In this document: in pieces, positions 18,659-27,625 of the stretch | How positions within the stretch are numbered: position 1 is the first letter of the stretch | Layout of the letters: the number at the start of each line of letters is the position of its first letter | Assembly (NCBI GenBank): GCA_900323505.1 | Contig: OOIN01000002.1 | Span: 806,001 to 870,000 of the forward strand | Source of the DNA: Ustilago trichophora | Taxonomy: Eukaryota > Basidiomycota > Ustilaginomycetes > Ustilaginales > Ustilaginaceae | Length of the DNA stretch: 64,000 nt | Direction of reading: 5' to 3' | Program-made: the position numbers and the translations under genes | The notes under the pieces: model-generated | What the model saw: the letters and a program-made list of their open reading frames with translations, nothing else | The model's database searches: none | Told to the model about the DNA's origin: nothing

Positions 18659-21613
18659 ATGATGGCGACTCTGCTCTCCTCCCCGCTCGCACCTGCGCCC
18701 AAGTTTGACCTCTTCGAACAACCCAGCTCGCCCAAATGCTATGGTCACGAAGACCTCCCCGCCGACTTTGACAAGTCGTTTGGCTCGTCCATGTCCATCT
18801 CGGACTCGTTTGATGGACACACATCTCAGCCTTTCCCAGCGCTCACCTTGCCTTCCCAATCATTCCTCGCCAGTGGCAGCCTCGGTCTCGCTCAGAGTCT
18901 CGCATCCGCAAACCAACACCGATCCCTCTTCCACAATGCTTCCACCGAGCCATTCAAGCAGCAACATCAGCAGCAGCAACACCCATCCAGACCATCGCCA
19001 CGAGCCGCTCACACACTCGGCGCTGCAATGGGAACAACGCTCAACGCTCGCTCCCCTGGCCTCGCTGCCAAGATGAGCTCGCCCAAGGACATGGACATCT
19101 CGCCAGCCCCCAATGCAGCCTTCATCTCGCAGATCCGACCTTCACCATCCGAAGCTCTTCCCAAGCTCATGGACAACATCCACGTCGGTGCACCTGCCAG
19201 CGCTGCATCCGTCAACGACCGTCTTCATCCCGTCCTCGGTGGACCGAGTCGTCCTCGACCCGCTGCCGCCGAGCGCAAGTCTTCTCTACAACTCGCACAC
19301 AGCATGTCTTCGCGTCTCTTTGGCGCCGAGATCGCACTCAACTCGCAACGCATATTTGCGAGGGATCAAGAGTTGCTCAGCAGTCCAGACAAGGAACCTC
19401 CTCCGAAGCGCAGACCCAACTCGCTCCCCACGAGACAAAGTGAGGCCAACGAGCGCATCTCGCAGCTCTCCAATGCGCTTATGGGTGTCGTACCAGCCAG
19501 ACCACGACCAGCGCTGTCTGCTACGTTTGACAACCGCGATGCATCCTTTGGTGCTGCTGCTTCTTCCTCTCGACCCAGCTCGAGCTTTGCTGTGCGCAAC
19601 CGTCTTTCCGACTCGGGCCTTCCGCTCGGTAAGCGTTCCAGCAAGCGCTCTTCTCGAGCTGGCTCTGCCGAGTCCTTCTTTGAGGATGTTGAGGACGAGC
19701 TCGGCGCACGTCAGACTTTCCTGCAGGAGGAATCCAAGTCGACTGATGGGCTCTGGCAGCACCAGGGTCTGGCTGACGAAGCTCAGAATGATGATGAAGA
19801 CGGCGACGACATCAATCCTTCTCCTTCTCCATCGATGAACTCGTTGTCGGGCACCATGGCGGGCTACTTTTTCGACCCGCTCTCCCCCGAAAAGCTCGGA
19901 AGCAGACTCGGCATGGCACCGGTCGACGGACCCAACTTGCTCGCTGCCATGTCTAGCACAGCTGCCTCGCCCAGCGTCTCATCTCCCCCTGCTTCGTCTC
20001 CTTGCACCAGGATGCCTCCCCCCAAGCGCACAACCTCGCTGGGAACCCGAACCTTCCAGCGCGCCAACACCATGGCTGCCGTACCACGAGCTGTCAGTGC
20101 CGCTGCCTCCAGTTCCAGCTCTGGATCCACTTCTGGTGTCGGTGCACTCCGCACCACCTTGGGCAAGCGTGCCAACCCTTACGTCAAGCGTCCCTCGCTT
20201 ACCAATGACCACCCTGCCATTAAGAGCGCCTACCCCGTGCTTGGTGTCAGTGGTCAGACCAATCGGGTCGCACGTCCCACTGCTCCCGCGCCTCGCCGAT
20301 GCTTTTCTGCTTTCGACCAAAGCTCGGTTCTTGGCGGTGCAGGATCCTCCAAGCTGAACGGCAATCTCGTCGACTCACCCGTCTCGCCGGACCGCCGTCG
20401 CACGCAGCTCTCTAGCTGCAGCGAGATGACTGATGCCAACGGCTCGCCTATTGCTCCTGGTCTGCGTACACGCGCGCGACCCAACTACCTGCGCCGTGGC
20501 AGCAAGGATGACAGCTCTCCCCTTGCGTATGGCACGGGGATGAAGCGCAGCGGTTCGAGAGGCAGTGATGCCATGGTGGACGACATGGCACTTGGCGATC
20601 CTTCCTATCTTGGATCCCCCGCCAGCGCAGAGAGCCTACCCGGCTTTGGCGCATCCGAAAAGGAGGGCAAAATCCTGCCTTGCTTCAACGTCAAAGACGA
20701 TGGTCTGATGCGCATCACCCCTCAAACCATGACAGACCTGCTCGCCGGCAAATACACCAACGCCATCATGAGCTACCAGGTTGTCGACTGCCGCTTCGGC
20801 TACGAATACGAAGGAGGCCATATTCCCGGTGCGATCAACCTCAGCACCGTCGAAAAAGTTGTAGGACATTTCCTCAAGCCTGGTCAAGGGCGTCATTCCA
20901 CCCAACCTCTTCCACCTCGATCTCAAAGTGGCAAAGCAGACAAGTTTGGCAATCGCCGCAAGCACGTTCTTGTCTTCCACTGCGAGTTTAGCTGCAAGCG
21001 AGCCCCTACCATGGCTCTGGCACTGCGACAGGCAGACCGAGGTCTAGCCCACGACTACCCCAATTGCCATTTCCCCGAGATCTACATCCTGCAAGGAGGT
21101 TACTGCAACTTTTTCTCCAGCTACTCCAACCTTTGCGAGCCGCAGCAGTACATTTGTATGGACGACCCCCGCTTCCTCGCTAAGAGAAGCACCGAACTCA
21201 ACGGTTTCCGTAAACAGTTTTCGCGCCATCGCAGCTTCACCTACGGCGAAGGGAAACGGCAGTCTCTCACCCACACCTCGTCTGCGAGAGGTCCGGCGAT
21301 CAAGGAGGAAGAGGACTCTTCTGTGATGGAAGAATCTCCGTGTCCCGGGCAGAGCAAGATGGCCTCGAGCAAGCTGTCTTGTACAGATCTTGCTGGGGGG
21401 GATCTGCAATCAGCAGCATCGGCGGCAGCGGGGGGAGATACGAGCTTTGGCAGCGTCGGAGATTCCAGTTTTGAAGATGGGATTGGGGACAGTCCTTGCG
21501 CTGCCGCCGGTAGTCGGATTTTGCTGCAGCCAAGGATGGGACCGTTGATGGGTAGGAGACCACTGTTGAGGGCTGGGACTACGGGCAACATTTTGCCTCG
21601 GTACTTGTCCTAA
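18659..21613 (+). CDS. CDC25: CDC25 M-phase inducer tyrosine phosphatase
   Basis: The frame opens upstream, but only through a TTG. The first ATG is at 18659, immediately followed by a second at 18662 in better context (ATG-ATGG). From 18659 the product is 984 residues. About 1-670 is disordered and rich in Ser, Pro and Ala, with many Ser-Pro sites typical of regulatory phosphorylation. The C-terminal rhodanese-type catalytic domain (about 690-890) carries VVDCRFGYEYEGGHIPGA, the active site HCEFSCKRAP (Cys775, Arg781, CX5R), and PEIYILQGGYCNFF, diagnostic for Cdc25. Cdc25 removes the inhibitory Tyr phosphate from Cdk1 at G2/M. In smut fungi G2 control also governs the yeast-to-hypha switch (established for Ustilago maydis). 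The Cys in position four of the P-loop may serve redox control, as in other Cdc25 proteins. Confidence 0.95.
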   Translation: MMATLLSSPLAPAPKFDLFEQPSSPKCYGHEDLPADFDKSFGSSMSISDSFDGHTSQPFPALTLPSQSFLASGSLGLAQSLASANQHRSLFHNASTEPFKQQHQQQQHPSRPSPRAAHTLGAAMGTTLNARSPGLAAKMSSPKDMDISPAPNAAFISQIRPSPSEALPKLMDNIHVGAPASAASVNDRLHPVLGGPSRPRPAAAERKSSLQLAHSMSSRLFGAEIALNSQRIFARDQELLSSPDKEPPPKRRPNSLPTRQSEANERISQLSNALMGVVPARPRPALSATFDNRDASFGAAASSSRPSSSFAVRNRLSDSGLPLGKRSSKRSSRAGSAESFFEDVEDELGARQTFLQEESKSTDGLWQHQGLADEAQNDDEDGDDINPSPSPSMNSLSGTMAGYFFDPLSPEKLGSRLGMAPVDGPNLLAAMSSTAASPSVSSPPASSPCTRMPPPKRTTSLGTRTFQRANTMAAVPRAVSAAASSSSSGSTSGVGALRTTLGKRANPYVKRPSLTNDHPAIKSAYPVLGVSGQTNRVARPTAPAPRRCFSAFDQSSVLGGAGSSKLNGNLVDSPVSPDRRRTQLSSCSEMTDANGSPIAPGLRTRARPNYLRRGSKDDSSPLAYGTGMKRSGSRGSDAMVDDMALGDPSYLGSPASAESLPGFGASEKEGKILPCFNVKDDGLMRITPQTMTDLLAGKYTNAIMSYQVVDCRFGYEYEGGHIPGAINLSTVEKVVGHFLKPGQGRHSTQPLPPRSQSGKADKFGNRRKHVLVFHCEFSCKRAPTMALALRQADRGLAHDYPNCHFPEIYILQGGYCNFFSSYSNLCEPQQYICMDDPRFLAKRSTELNGFRKQFSRHRSFTYGEGKRQSLTHTSSARGPAIKEEEDSSVMEESPCPGQSKMASSKLSCTDLAGGDLQSAASAAAGGDTSFGSVGDSSFEDGIGDSPCAAAGSRILLQPRMGPLMGRRPLLRAGTTGNILPRYLS

Positions 21614-22870
21614 TGATCTCGATCCGGTTAAATGCATGCACAGCCCCTCTCCTCTCTCTTTCTCTCTCTCTCTCTCACTCTCTCTCCTCTTTGAAACACG
21701 AAAGCCCTCCCATTTCACTGTGATACGTATTTCGCCCAAGGTTACATTTTGTTTTCATCCTCAACTTTTTTTTTTTTTCCCGTTCGCATCCGCATTGCTC
21801 GTTTTCGCATCTCTTTTTCTTTGCAGAAATGCATCCATTTCTTTTCAGTTTTCTTGCTCAGTGGTGTACATTTGTTGAAATTCCGAGTGTGTATGTGAAT
21901 GTACCGCAGGGTTAGGAAGCGCTGTTCAATTCGTGTCAAGAGAAACAGTTGAGGGAGGGTGGATGTTGAGTGGGTGAATTTTGGTTAGTAGAGTGGATTT
22001 GGGTGGCTTGGGGAATAGTTTCAAGTCCGACGAGTGGAGCGAATCTGTACATGCATGGAAACGCGATTTTGGTTTGCGGAGCTTGACAGTTTTTTTTAGT
22101 TTTTTAGGTTTTTTTTTTTTTTTTTTGGGGTTGGGGGTTGGGGGCTGGTTTTTGACTGTCTTGGTTGGATTCGGATGTATTAGAGGCAGGGTTAAAGGAT
22201 CGTGAGTTCTGGTGTTGAAGTGTATAGTAGAGAGAGATGGAGTCGGATAGTACTGTGTGGAGGGTCTGTAAAATGCAAGTTTAACCAGTAGTGTGTTGCA
22301 AGGGATGCAGGTCAAGTTCATGCCTCCTCTTTTCCTGCCAACTTTATGAATGCGGATCACAACCTGTCTTTGACCCAAAGATAATTGAGTTATAGTACAG
22401 TTGGTTGGTATGGAATCTCGATTCATGCATTTGACTTGGTTGCGATGCGATTGAGAAGGAAAAGAGGCTGAGGGGGGGATGTTGGACCACTTAATGTACT
22501 GTAACTCTTCCATGTCTTGCTCCTTTTTAGACCACGTGTGAATAGCGTGGCGTTTTATCAATCAATGCGTTGTGGAAGGTGGTCGACGATCCAAGAGCGT
22601 CATAGTAGTGGTGATAGCGGTGATGAATGCGTGCAGTTGTGCGAGAAGGCAAGACCGGCGGAAGTAATTGTCTTGTTCCGCAATGAGATGTGGTCCGGTG
22701 TTGCGTAACATGGCATTTAAGCCCCTCCCTCCCCCCTCCCTTCCCAGGGGGGTTATAAGATCCCTCCCTCTCTCTCCTCTTCTTTTGTTCCTCTCTTTGT
22801 GAGCTTCATCCTTCACACTTCCCTCTTTCTCCATTTGCACACATTCACCACCGAAGAAAAGCGGTCGAAT
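21614..22870. other. CDC25 3' flank and polysaccharide lyase promoter
   Basis: No gene seen. Notable: CT run 21655-21680, T run 21768-21779, a T run then G-rich block with three runs of four or more G at about 22107-22150, one TACTGTA at 22497, and a TATA-like TTATAAG at 22753-22759 about 110 bp before the next ATG. The 211-codon minus-strand frame at 21926-22561 shows no conserved features and includes a Lys run from the T tract. Confidence 0.6.
22753..22759 (+). promoter_or_regulatory. Possible TATA element of the polysaccharide lyase gene
   Basis: TTATAAG in GC-rich surroundings, about 112 bp upstream of the ATG at 22871 and followed by a CT-rich initiator-like stretch. Position and sequence fit a fungal TATA box; no transcript data. 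Confidence 0.4.
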
Positions 22871-23485
22871 ATGAACCATCGACAAGAAAAACCCCTTCGA
22901 ACCTCCTCCCTCTCCTCCTCCTCCTCCTCTTCTTCTTCCTCTTCTTGCATCCAAGTTGGAGAAAACGACAATATGATTTCTCCAACCCCATCTGCCAACG
23001 GGAAGAGTAGACCAAGTTGTACACGAAGGAAATTGGTTCTGATTCTGGTGCCAACTGTGTCTCTGGTTCTATTCTGCGTGGTATTTTTTCCTGTGTACTT
23101 TACGCAGAATCGAGGAAAGCCAAATTCAACAGCTACATCTCCAAATAGCACTAGCACAAGCACAGGGGGGGATGCAGCGACTATCGCTAGGGCTAGGACA
23201 ACTGCAGGGGCAACTTGGATTCAGGAATCTAGGTTTAAGGATCTCAACGACTTCAGGATTAGTTACTATTCTAGTGGTCAAAGTAATAGTAGAGTTCTTA
23301 CGGGGGGATTGCCGGCGAGTGCGTTTAGTGGTACCGCTCCAAAAGGGAAGAAGAGAAGAAGTGGAGGATTCGAGTTGGTCGAAGAAGAAGCTATTGTTTC
23401 AAGGAGACCTAATAGAGCCCTTCGTAGGGAAGAAGTTCCATCACTTACAACTTCCTCAACTACCACCAGCAGTAGCACTCGTCGC

Positions 23486-23526
<41 letters not shown>

Positions 23527-24537
23527 AACCAAGACAAGTACCTCGTCCAAACCCACGGCAACAACAACAACGGAAAGTGTACTAGAAATCTTTTATCCAG
23601 CCAACTCATACACTCCTTCCGAGCTTCCAGTTGGTGGAACGCAATTCTATGCGCTTTCACCTTACGATCTCTCCCTCGCCTCTTCTGTCACTTTCAACTA
23701 CTCGATCTTTTTCCCTTCCTACTACGATTTTGTGCTAGGTGGAAAACTTCCCGGTCTCTACGGAGGTACAGAAGGTTGTGGTGGAGGTAATTCGGCTCAA
23801 GACTGTTGGAGTACTAGAATGGCTTGGAGAGTAAACGGCACAGGTGAACTCTACGCCTATTTGCCTCAGGATAGACAAAATACTTCGGCTCTGTTGCAAG
23901 TTCCGCCTTATAGCTATATTAATAGCGATTATGGGATGTAAGTGTTGGTTTTTTTGGATCTCCCCGAATTCTCAAGGCAGCTTTGTTAAATGCAATCATA
24001 AACGTGGAGAGAGGGGACTGACACAACAATCTGACTTTGGCTTTGCTATTGCGAATGCAATCATATGATATATAGCTCACTCGGAAGAGGCGCTTTAAAT
24101 TATAGCAGAGGAGGTTGGACCGAAATCTCTCAAACTATCACTTTAGCTACCAACAATACCCATCCAAATGGTATCTTTGATATCAAAGTGAACGGCACAC
24201 AGGCAATCTATTATGATCAGGTTTACTATCCAACTGGTATCAAAGGAATTTTGTTCTCTACGTAAGTTCACCTTACTCAATCTTCCACTTTTTATCTAAC
24301 TGAGACCAAAAGAAGTTTTCTTAATGGAAAAGAGAGGAGTAAGAAGAGACGAGGAGAATGATGCTGACCAAAAAAAAAAAAAAAAAAAAAAAAAAATGCC
24401 TTTTTTCTTTGGGTATCGGGCACAGATTCTTCGGCGGTGCAACAAGAGAGTGGGCAACACCCTTCGATCAGTATTCTTACTTCAGAGGATTTAGCGTTCG
24501 CATCAACTCTTTGCTTTCATCCAGAAAGAAAGGTTGA
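22871..24537 (+). CDS. Membrane-anchored PL14-type polysaccharide lyase, three exons
   Basis: Exons 22871-23937, 24076-24261 and 24426-24537; both introns are GTAAGT...AG. Joining keeps frame (GAT TAT GGG AT|C TCA CTC, then AC|A TTC TTC) and gives 454 residues. The open frame starts upstream only at a GTG, so the ATG at 22871 is chosen. Domains: Ser run (15-25), one hydrophobic span at about 54-77 after TRRK, giving a type II topology (N-terminus cytosolic), then a Ser/Thr-rich, probably O-glycosylated stalk. A lyase domain follows (about 235-454) with LGGKLPGLYGGTEGCGGG, CWSTRMAWRVNGTGELYAYLP, YGISLGRGA and GILFSTFFGG. These blocks match fungal PL14 glucuronan/alginate-lyase-like proteins. 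Substrate unknown; a role at the cell wall or on external uronic polymers is inferred. A 27-nt A run lies in intron 2. Confidence 0.85.
24370..24396. repeat. A27 homopolymer in intron 2 of the lyase gene
   Basis: Uninterrupted A run within the 164-nt intron, 29 nt before the acceptor. It makes intron length likely to vary between strains. Confidence 0.95.
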
Positions 24538-24852
24538 ACAATCTCCGCATTAGCTCTCTTGTTTGTTCGGTTTGGGAGGGTGTTAGGAAGACTCGGATAT
24601 CAAGATTCCACCTTGTCACTTCTTTCAGCTCTTCCCTCATCCTTTGCGGCTCATTTGACATCTCACCAGCACACGTTCAGCCCATCGTACACCTCACGGA
24701 CCTCGCATACTTCAGGACATTGGCACACGCTTCAGAATCTCGCACACAATTTCGCATGGACAATATACTTTTCGATTTTCTTTTTCGTTTCCTTATGCTA
24801 AATAGTATCGTAGAGAGTGACCTCTTCTTTAAAAAAAAAACCGCCTTCAAGG
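24538..24852. other. Converging 3' flanks of the lyase and the glycosylase-acetyltransferase gene
   Basis: 315 bp of T-rich sequence with no conserved coding content; presumably both 3' UTRs. Confidence 0.6.
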
Positions 24853-26808
24853 CTACACAACCTTGTACATAGTCCCAAAGTCTACTCTTGCTTTCGTTTC
24901 TTCGTCTAAACTTGGACTATTCGGATCTACGTCATACCCCATCTTTTCATAAAACTTCCTTGCAGCTTTATTCTCATCAAACACAGTTAGCATTACCTTG
25001 CGCATCCTTGTCATTTTTGCCAGATCCGCAACAACGTCCATCAACTCCTTTCCCAAACCATCCCTCTGATTTTCCTTTCTAATCTGAATCTCGTATAGAT
25101 AGAGAACCTCGACTTTTTCTTCTCCGGGTTTCGCAGTGGGATCTTTGGATGGGTGACAGGGTTCTGTGTCGAAACGAAACATGGCGAATCCTGCAATTTC
25201 TGCGCCTTCTTCGGTTGGGGGGCGGAGGATGGCAAATCGGGATTCGGGGTCAAAGAGCTCGGCTTTTTTGGCGGTCGGCTTCCATCCAAGAACAGAATTG
25301 CGATACATGGATTTCATGTTCGACTCGAAGAGCGAGAATATTCGCTTGCGTTGCTCCGAGGATAGGGTGGGACCGTGGACAAGTTCGAGAGAAAATCCGG
25401 ATTCGCGAAGACGGGAGAGGATGGGGTTTTTACTTCGGGTCGATCGACAACGTTGAACGAGTTTGAGAAGGTCGGAGGAGGTAGCGCTACGGGCGGTCGC
25501 TAGGGCTGCGGCGTAATCGATTGATGAATCCTCCTCAGTCTTGACCTTCTTCTTCTTGGAAGGAGAGGAGGAGGAAAGATCGCTTTCGACAGCTTCCTCT
25601 TTCTTGACGCTCGAGCTACCTGCTCCACCAGCAGCGGCACTTTTGAGCCCCTTCCCCTTGCGCCCCAGCAACCCATTCGCCTTTAAGGGACACGGCCTAT
25701 CCTCCACCTCCTCCCCCTCACTCCCATCCTTCTCCTCCTTTACCGTTGCAAATCCCTTCGCACTGCAATTGGCACATCTCTTTCCATGCATGATCAGCAG
25801 CACGTGCAATGCATACTTCAAATGACCCGGCACCCTCTCATGCAAATGATAAAACGTCTGGTCCCGATTCGCCTTCTCCGGTACCCAACCCAATGCTTTG
25901 CACAATCTAAACACGTGTGTGTCCACCGCCATACTCTCCCTTCCGATGCAGAACGCTAGAACACAACTGGCAACTTTGGGTCCTACACCGTTGAAGCTCA
26001 CCAACTCCTGCATTATTTCGTCGTCGCTTGCGGTGTGCAGGTGATCGAGCGATAGCTTGCCGTGCTTTTTCATGGTTTGCGAGAGAATACCTTTGATGGT
26101 GCGAGCTTTGTTGTTGGCGAGACCGCCACAACGGATGGATTCGACGAGCTCGGATTCTGGTGCCTCGTGAACGGCTGCCCAGTTGTGTTTGCCGAAATGA
26201 TCCGAGAGCGATTTGTGCGCGGCAGCGCTGTTTCTGTTGGAAGTGTTGCAGCTTAGGACGGTGCGAATGACGGCATCGAGGACGGAGGGGACATCGCCAC
26301 ATCCTCCCCATTTGTTTTCACCTTTGGGGGTTGAATATTTGGGCAAGCCACGACCGCCTTCGGATTCGCGCTTGTAGCCGTGGAACTCGCCAAGGATCCA
26401 TGCCACCCGCTCAGCATCTTCAGCTGTGGGTAATGGATGGTCCGGGAACGGCGAACCGAGGATTGAGGCCTTGTACGACGCGAGCTTGCGTTCAGCGACG
26501 GTTTTCTTGCTCGGAGAAGCGGGAGCGCTCTTGACGTCTTCGAGTTCCTCCTCCTTCTTCACGGACGAACTGGTGTTGGAGAGCAAATCACCAATCTCTC
26601 CAGGCTCGACCTTCACCCCTCCACCACCTCTCTTTCGCTTTCCTCCTCCTGCAGGAGAATCACCGGAGGAACTAGGCGTAGGTGGGAAATCCACATCCTC
26701 CACCTCGGCCTTGATCGCAGGTGAAGCGGTCGAGAATGCTCTATTCGCAGCTGTCGCAGCAGCACGACGTGCAGAAGTGCGTCTTTCCGAAGTAGCCGGT
26801 GAAGTCAT
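24853..26808 (-). CDS. Fusion protein: HhH-GPD DNA glycosylase/AP lyase + NAA40-type N-alpha-acetyltransferase
   Basis: The ATG at 26806-26808 gives 651 residues; the frame reaches further only with a TTG. N-terminal part (about 170-380): endonuclease III superfamily fold with SVLDAVIRTVLSCNTSNRNS, the helix-hairpin-helix FNGVGPKVAS (274-280, Lys278 in the catalytic-Lys position) and AVDTHVFRL (Asp296). The usual four-Cys iron-sulfur loop is incomplete: only Cys345, Cys348 and Cys373 remain. A linker (about 380-430) carries a KKKKVK nuclear signal. C-terminal part (about 440-651): GNAT domain with YLYEIQIRKENQRDGLGKEL (acetyl-CoA motif QRDGLG) and VFDENKAARKFYEKMGY, matching NAA40/Nat4, which acetylates the N-termini of histones H4 and H2A. 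The two activities are normally separate proteins. No intron or stop lies between them, so one nuclear bifunctional polypeptide is predicted. Confidence 0.85.
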   Translation of the reverse strand: MTSPATSERRTSARRAAATAANRAFSTASPAIKAEVEDVDFPPTPSSSGDSPAGGGKRKRGGGGVKVEPGEIGDLLSNTSSSVKKEEELEDVKSAPASPSKKTVAERKLASYKASILGSPFPDHPLPTAEDAERVAWILGEFHGYKRESEGGRGLPKYSTPKGENKWGGCGDVPSVLDAVIRTVLSCNTSNRNSAAAHKSLSDHFGKHNWAAVHEAPESELVESIRCGGLANNKARTIKGILSQTMKKHGKLSLDHLHTASDDEIMQELVSFNGVGPKVASCVLAFCIGRESMAVDTHVFRLCKALGWVPEKANRDQTFYHLHERVPGHLKYALHVLLIMHGKRCANCSAKGFATVKEEKDGSEGEEVEDRPCPLKANGLLGRKGKGLKSAAAGGAGSSSVKKEEAVESDLSSSSPSKKKKVKTEEDSSIDYAAALATARSATSSDLLKLVQRCRSTRSKNPILSRLRESGFSLELVHGPTLSSEQRKRIFSLFESNMKSMYRNSVLGWKPTAKKAELFDPESRFAILRPPTEEGAEIAGFAMFRFDTEPCHPSKDPTAKPGEEKVEVLYLYEIQIRKENQRDGLGKELMDVVADLAKMTRMRKVMLTVFDENKAARKFYEKMGYDVDPNSPSLDEETKARVDFGTMYKVV

Positions 26809-27625
26809 ATCGAATATCCTCGAAGTGTGCAAAGCAGCAGCACGGGTGATTGGAGTTGCGGTAGAGGGAAAGGTGGCTCGAAAGGCAGGAACAAAGCCTA
26901 GCCGATGGGCGGCGGCGAGAACGAGAAGGGACCGAATTCTGGGCGACGTTTTTTTTTATTAGTCTCGAGACTTGCAAAGAGCTATGATGGACGAAGATCC
27001 AGCATATGTGTGTGTCTTGCTGTAGAAGTTGATGCTAGAGTATTTGTCGGAGGAGTGCAAGCAGCAAAGTAAACTTGTCGCGGGGCTACAAGTGCAGCTC
27101 TTTCTTGTCAAACGATGCGAGTGCCTGTAGTGGTGAGGGAAAGAGCAAGGTGGCGAGAAGACTGAAGACCACTTCTGATGATGTCGTACTGTACAGTACA
27201 GTACCAAGAGATGCTCATTCTTCCGCGCAGCAGCAGCAGCATCACGAAAGATGACGTCGAGTTGGGCACCCGCCACTTTCCCTGTGTGTCTTCAAGTGGA
27301 GGTTTTGGCGAGTTTTTTTTTCTTCTTAGAGATTCTTCGGCGTAACAATTTGCCGCTTTTTTGGTTTCCTTTCGCAACATGCTCTCATGCTAACAGGCTG
27401 AAGAGGGTGAAAAGCAAGCAGGCACGACGTCATCCCGAAGAGTTGATGCAAGAGAGAAGCTCAATATCGGGGAAGGCGATTAGCAAGAATGAAGCTTGAT
27501 TCAAAGGCGACAGCGTGCAACGAGCATGCTCTGACGGTGACAGGTGTGAGTCCAATCGTGAAATCGACAGCGGGGAAGGGTATCTCAATCGACCAACATC
27601 GGACCTTTGATCAAAGCCTCTTTTC
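26809..27625. other. Intergenic region between the fusion gene and NPR2
   Basis: 0.8 kb with no supportable ORF. It contains a three-rung ladder at 27187-27204 and short T runs at 26949-26957 and 27314-27322. Confidence 0.65.
27187..27205. repeat. TACTGTA/TACAGTA ladder (three rungs, both orientations)
   Basis: Reads TA-CTG-TA-CAG-TA-CAG-TA. It mixes the two orientations of the three-base spacer, which a simple slipped pentanucleotide repeat would not do. Confidence 0.85.

Noticed and set aside
21926..22561. 211-codon minus-strand ORF between CDC25 and the lyase
   Set aside because: Contains a Lys run from a T tract and Pro/Thr-rich filler; no conserved blocks. Overlaps the likely CDC25 3' flank and lyase upstream region.
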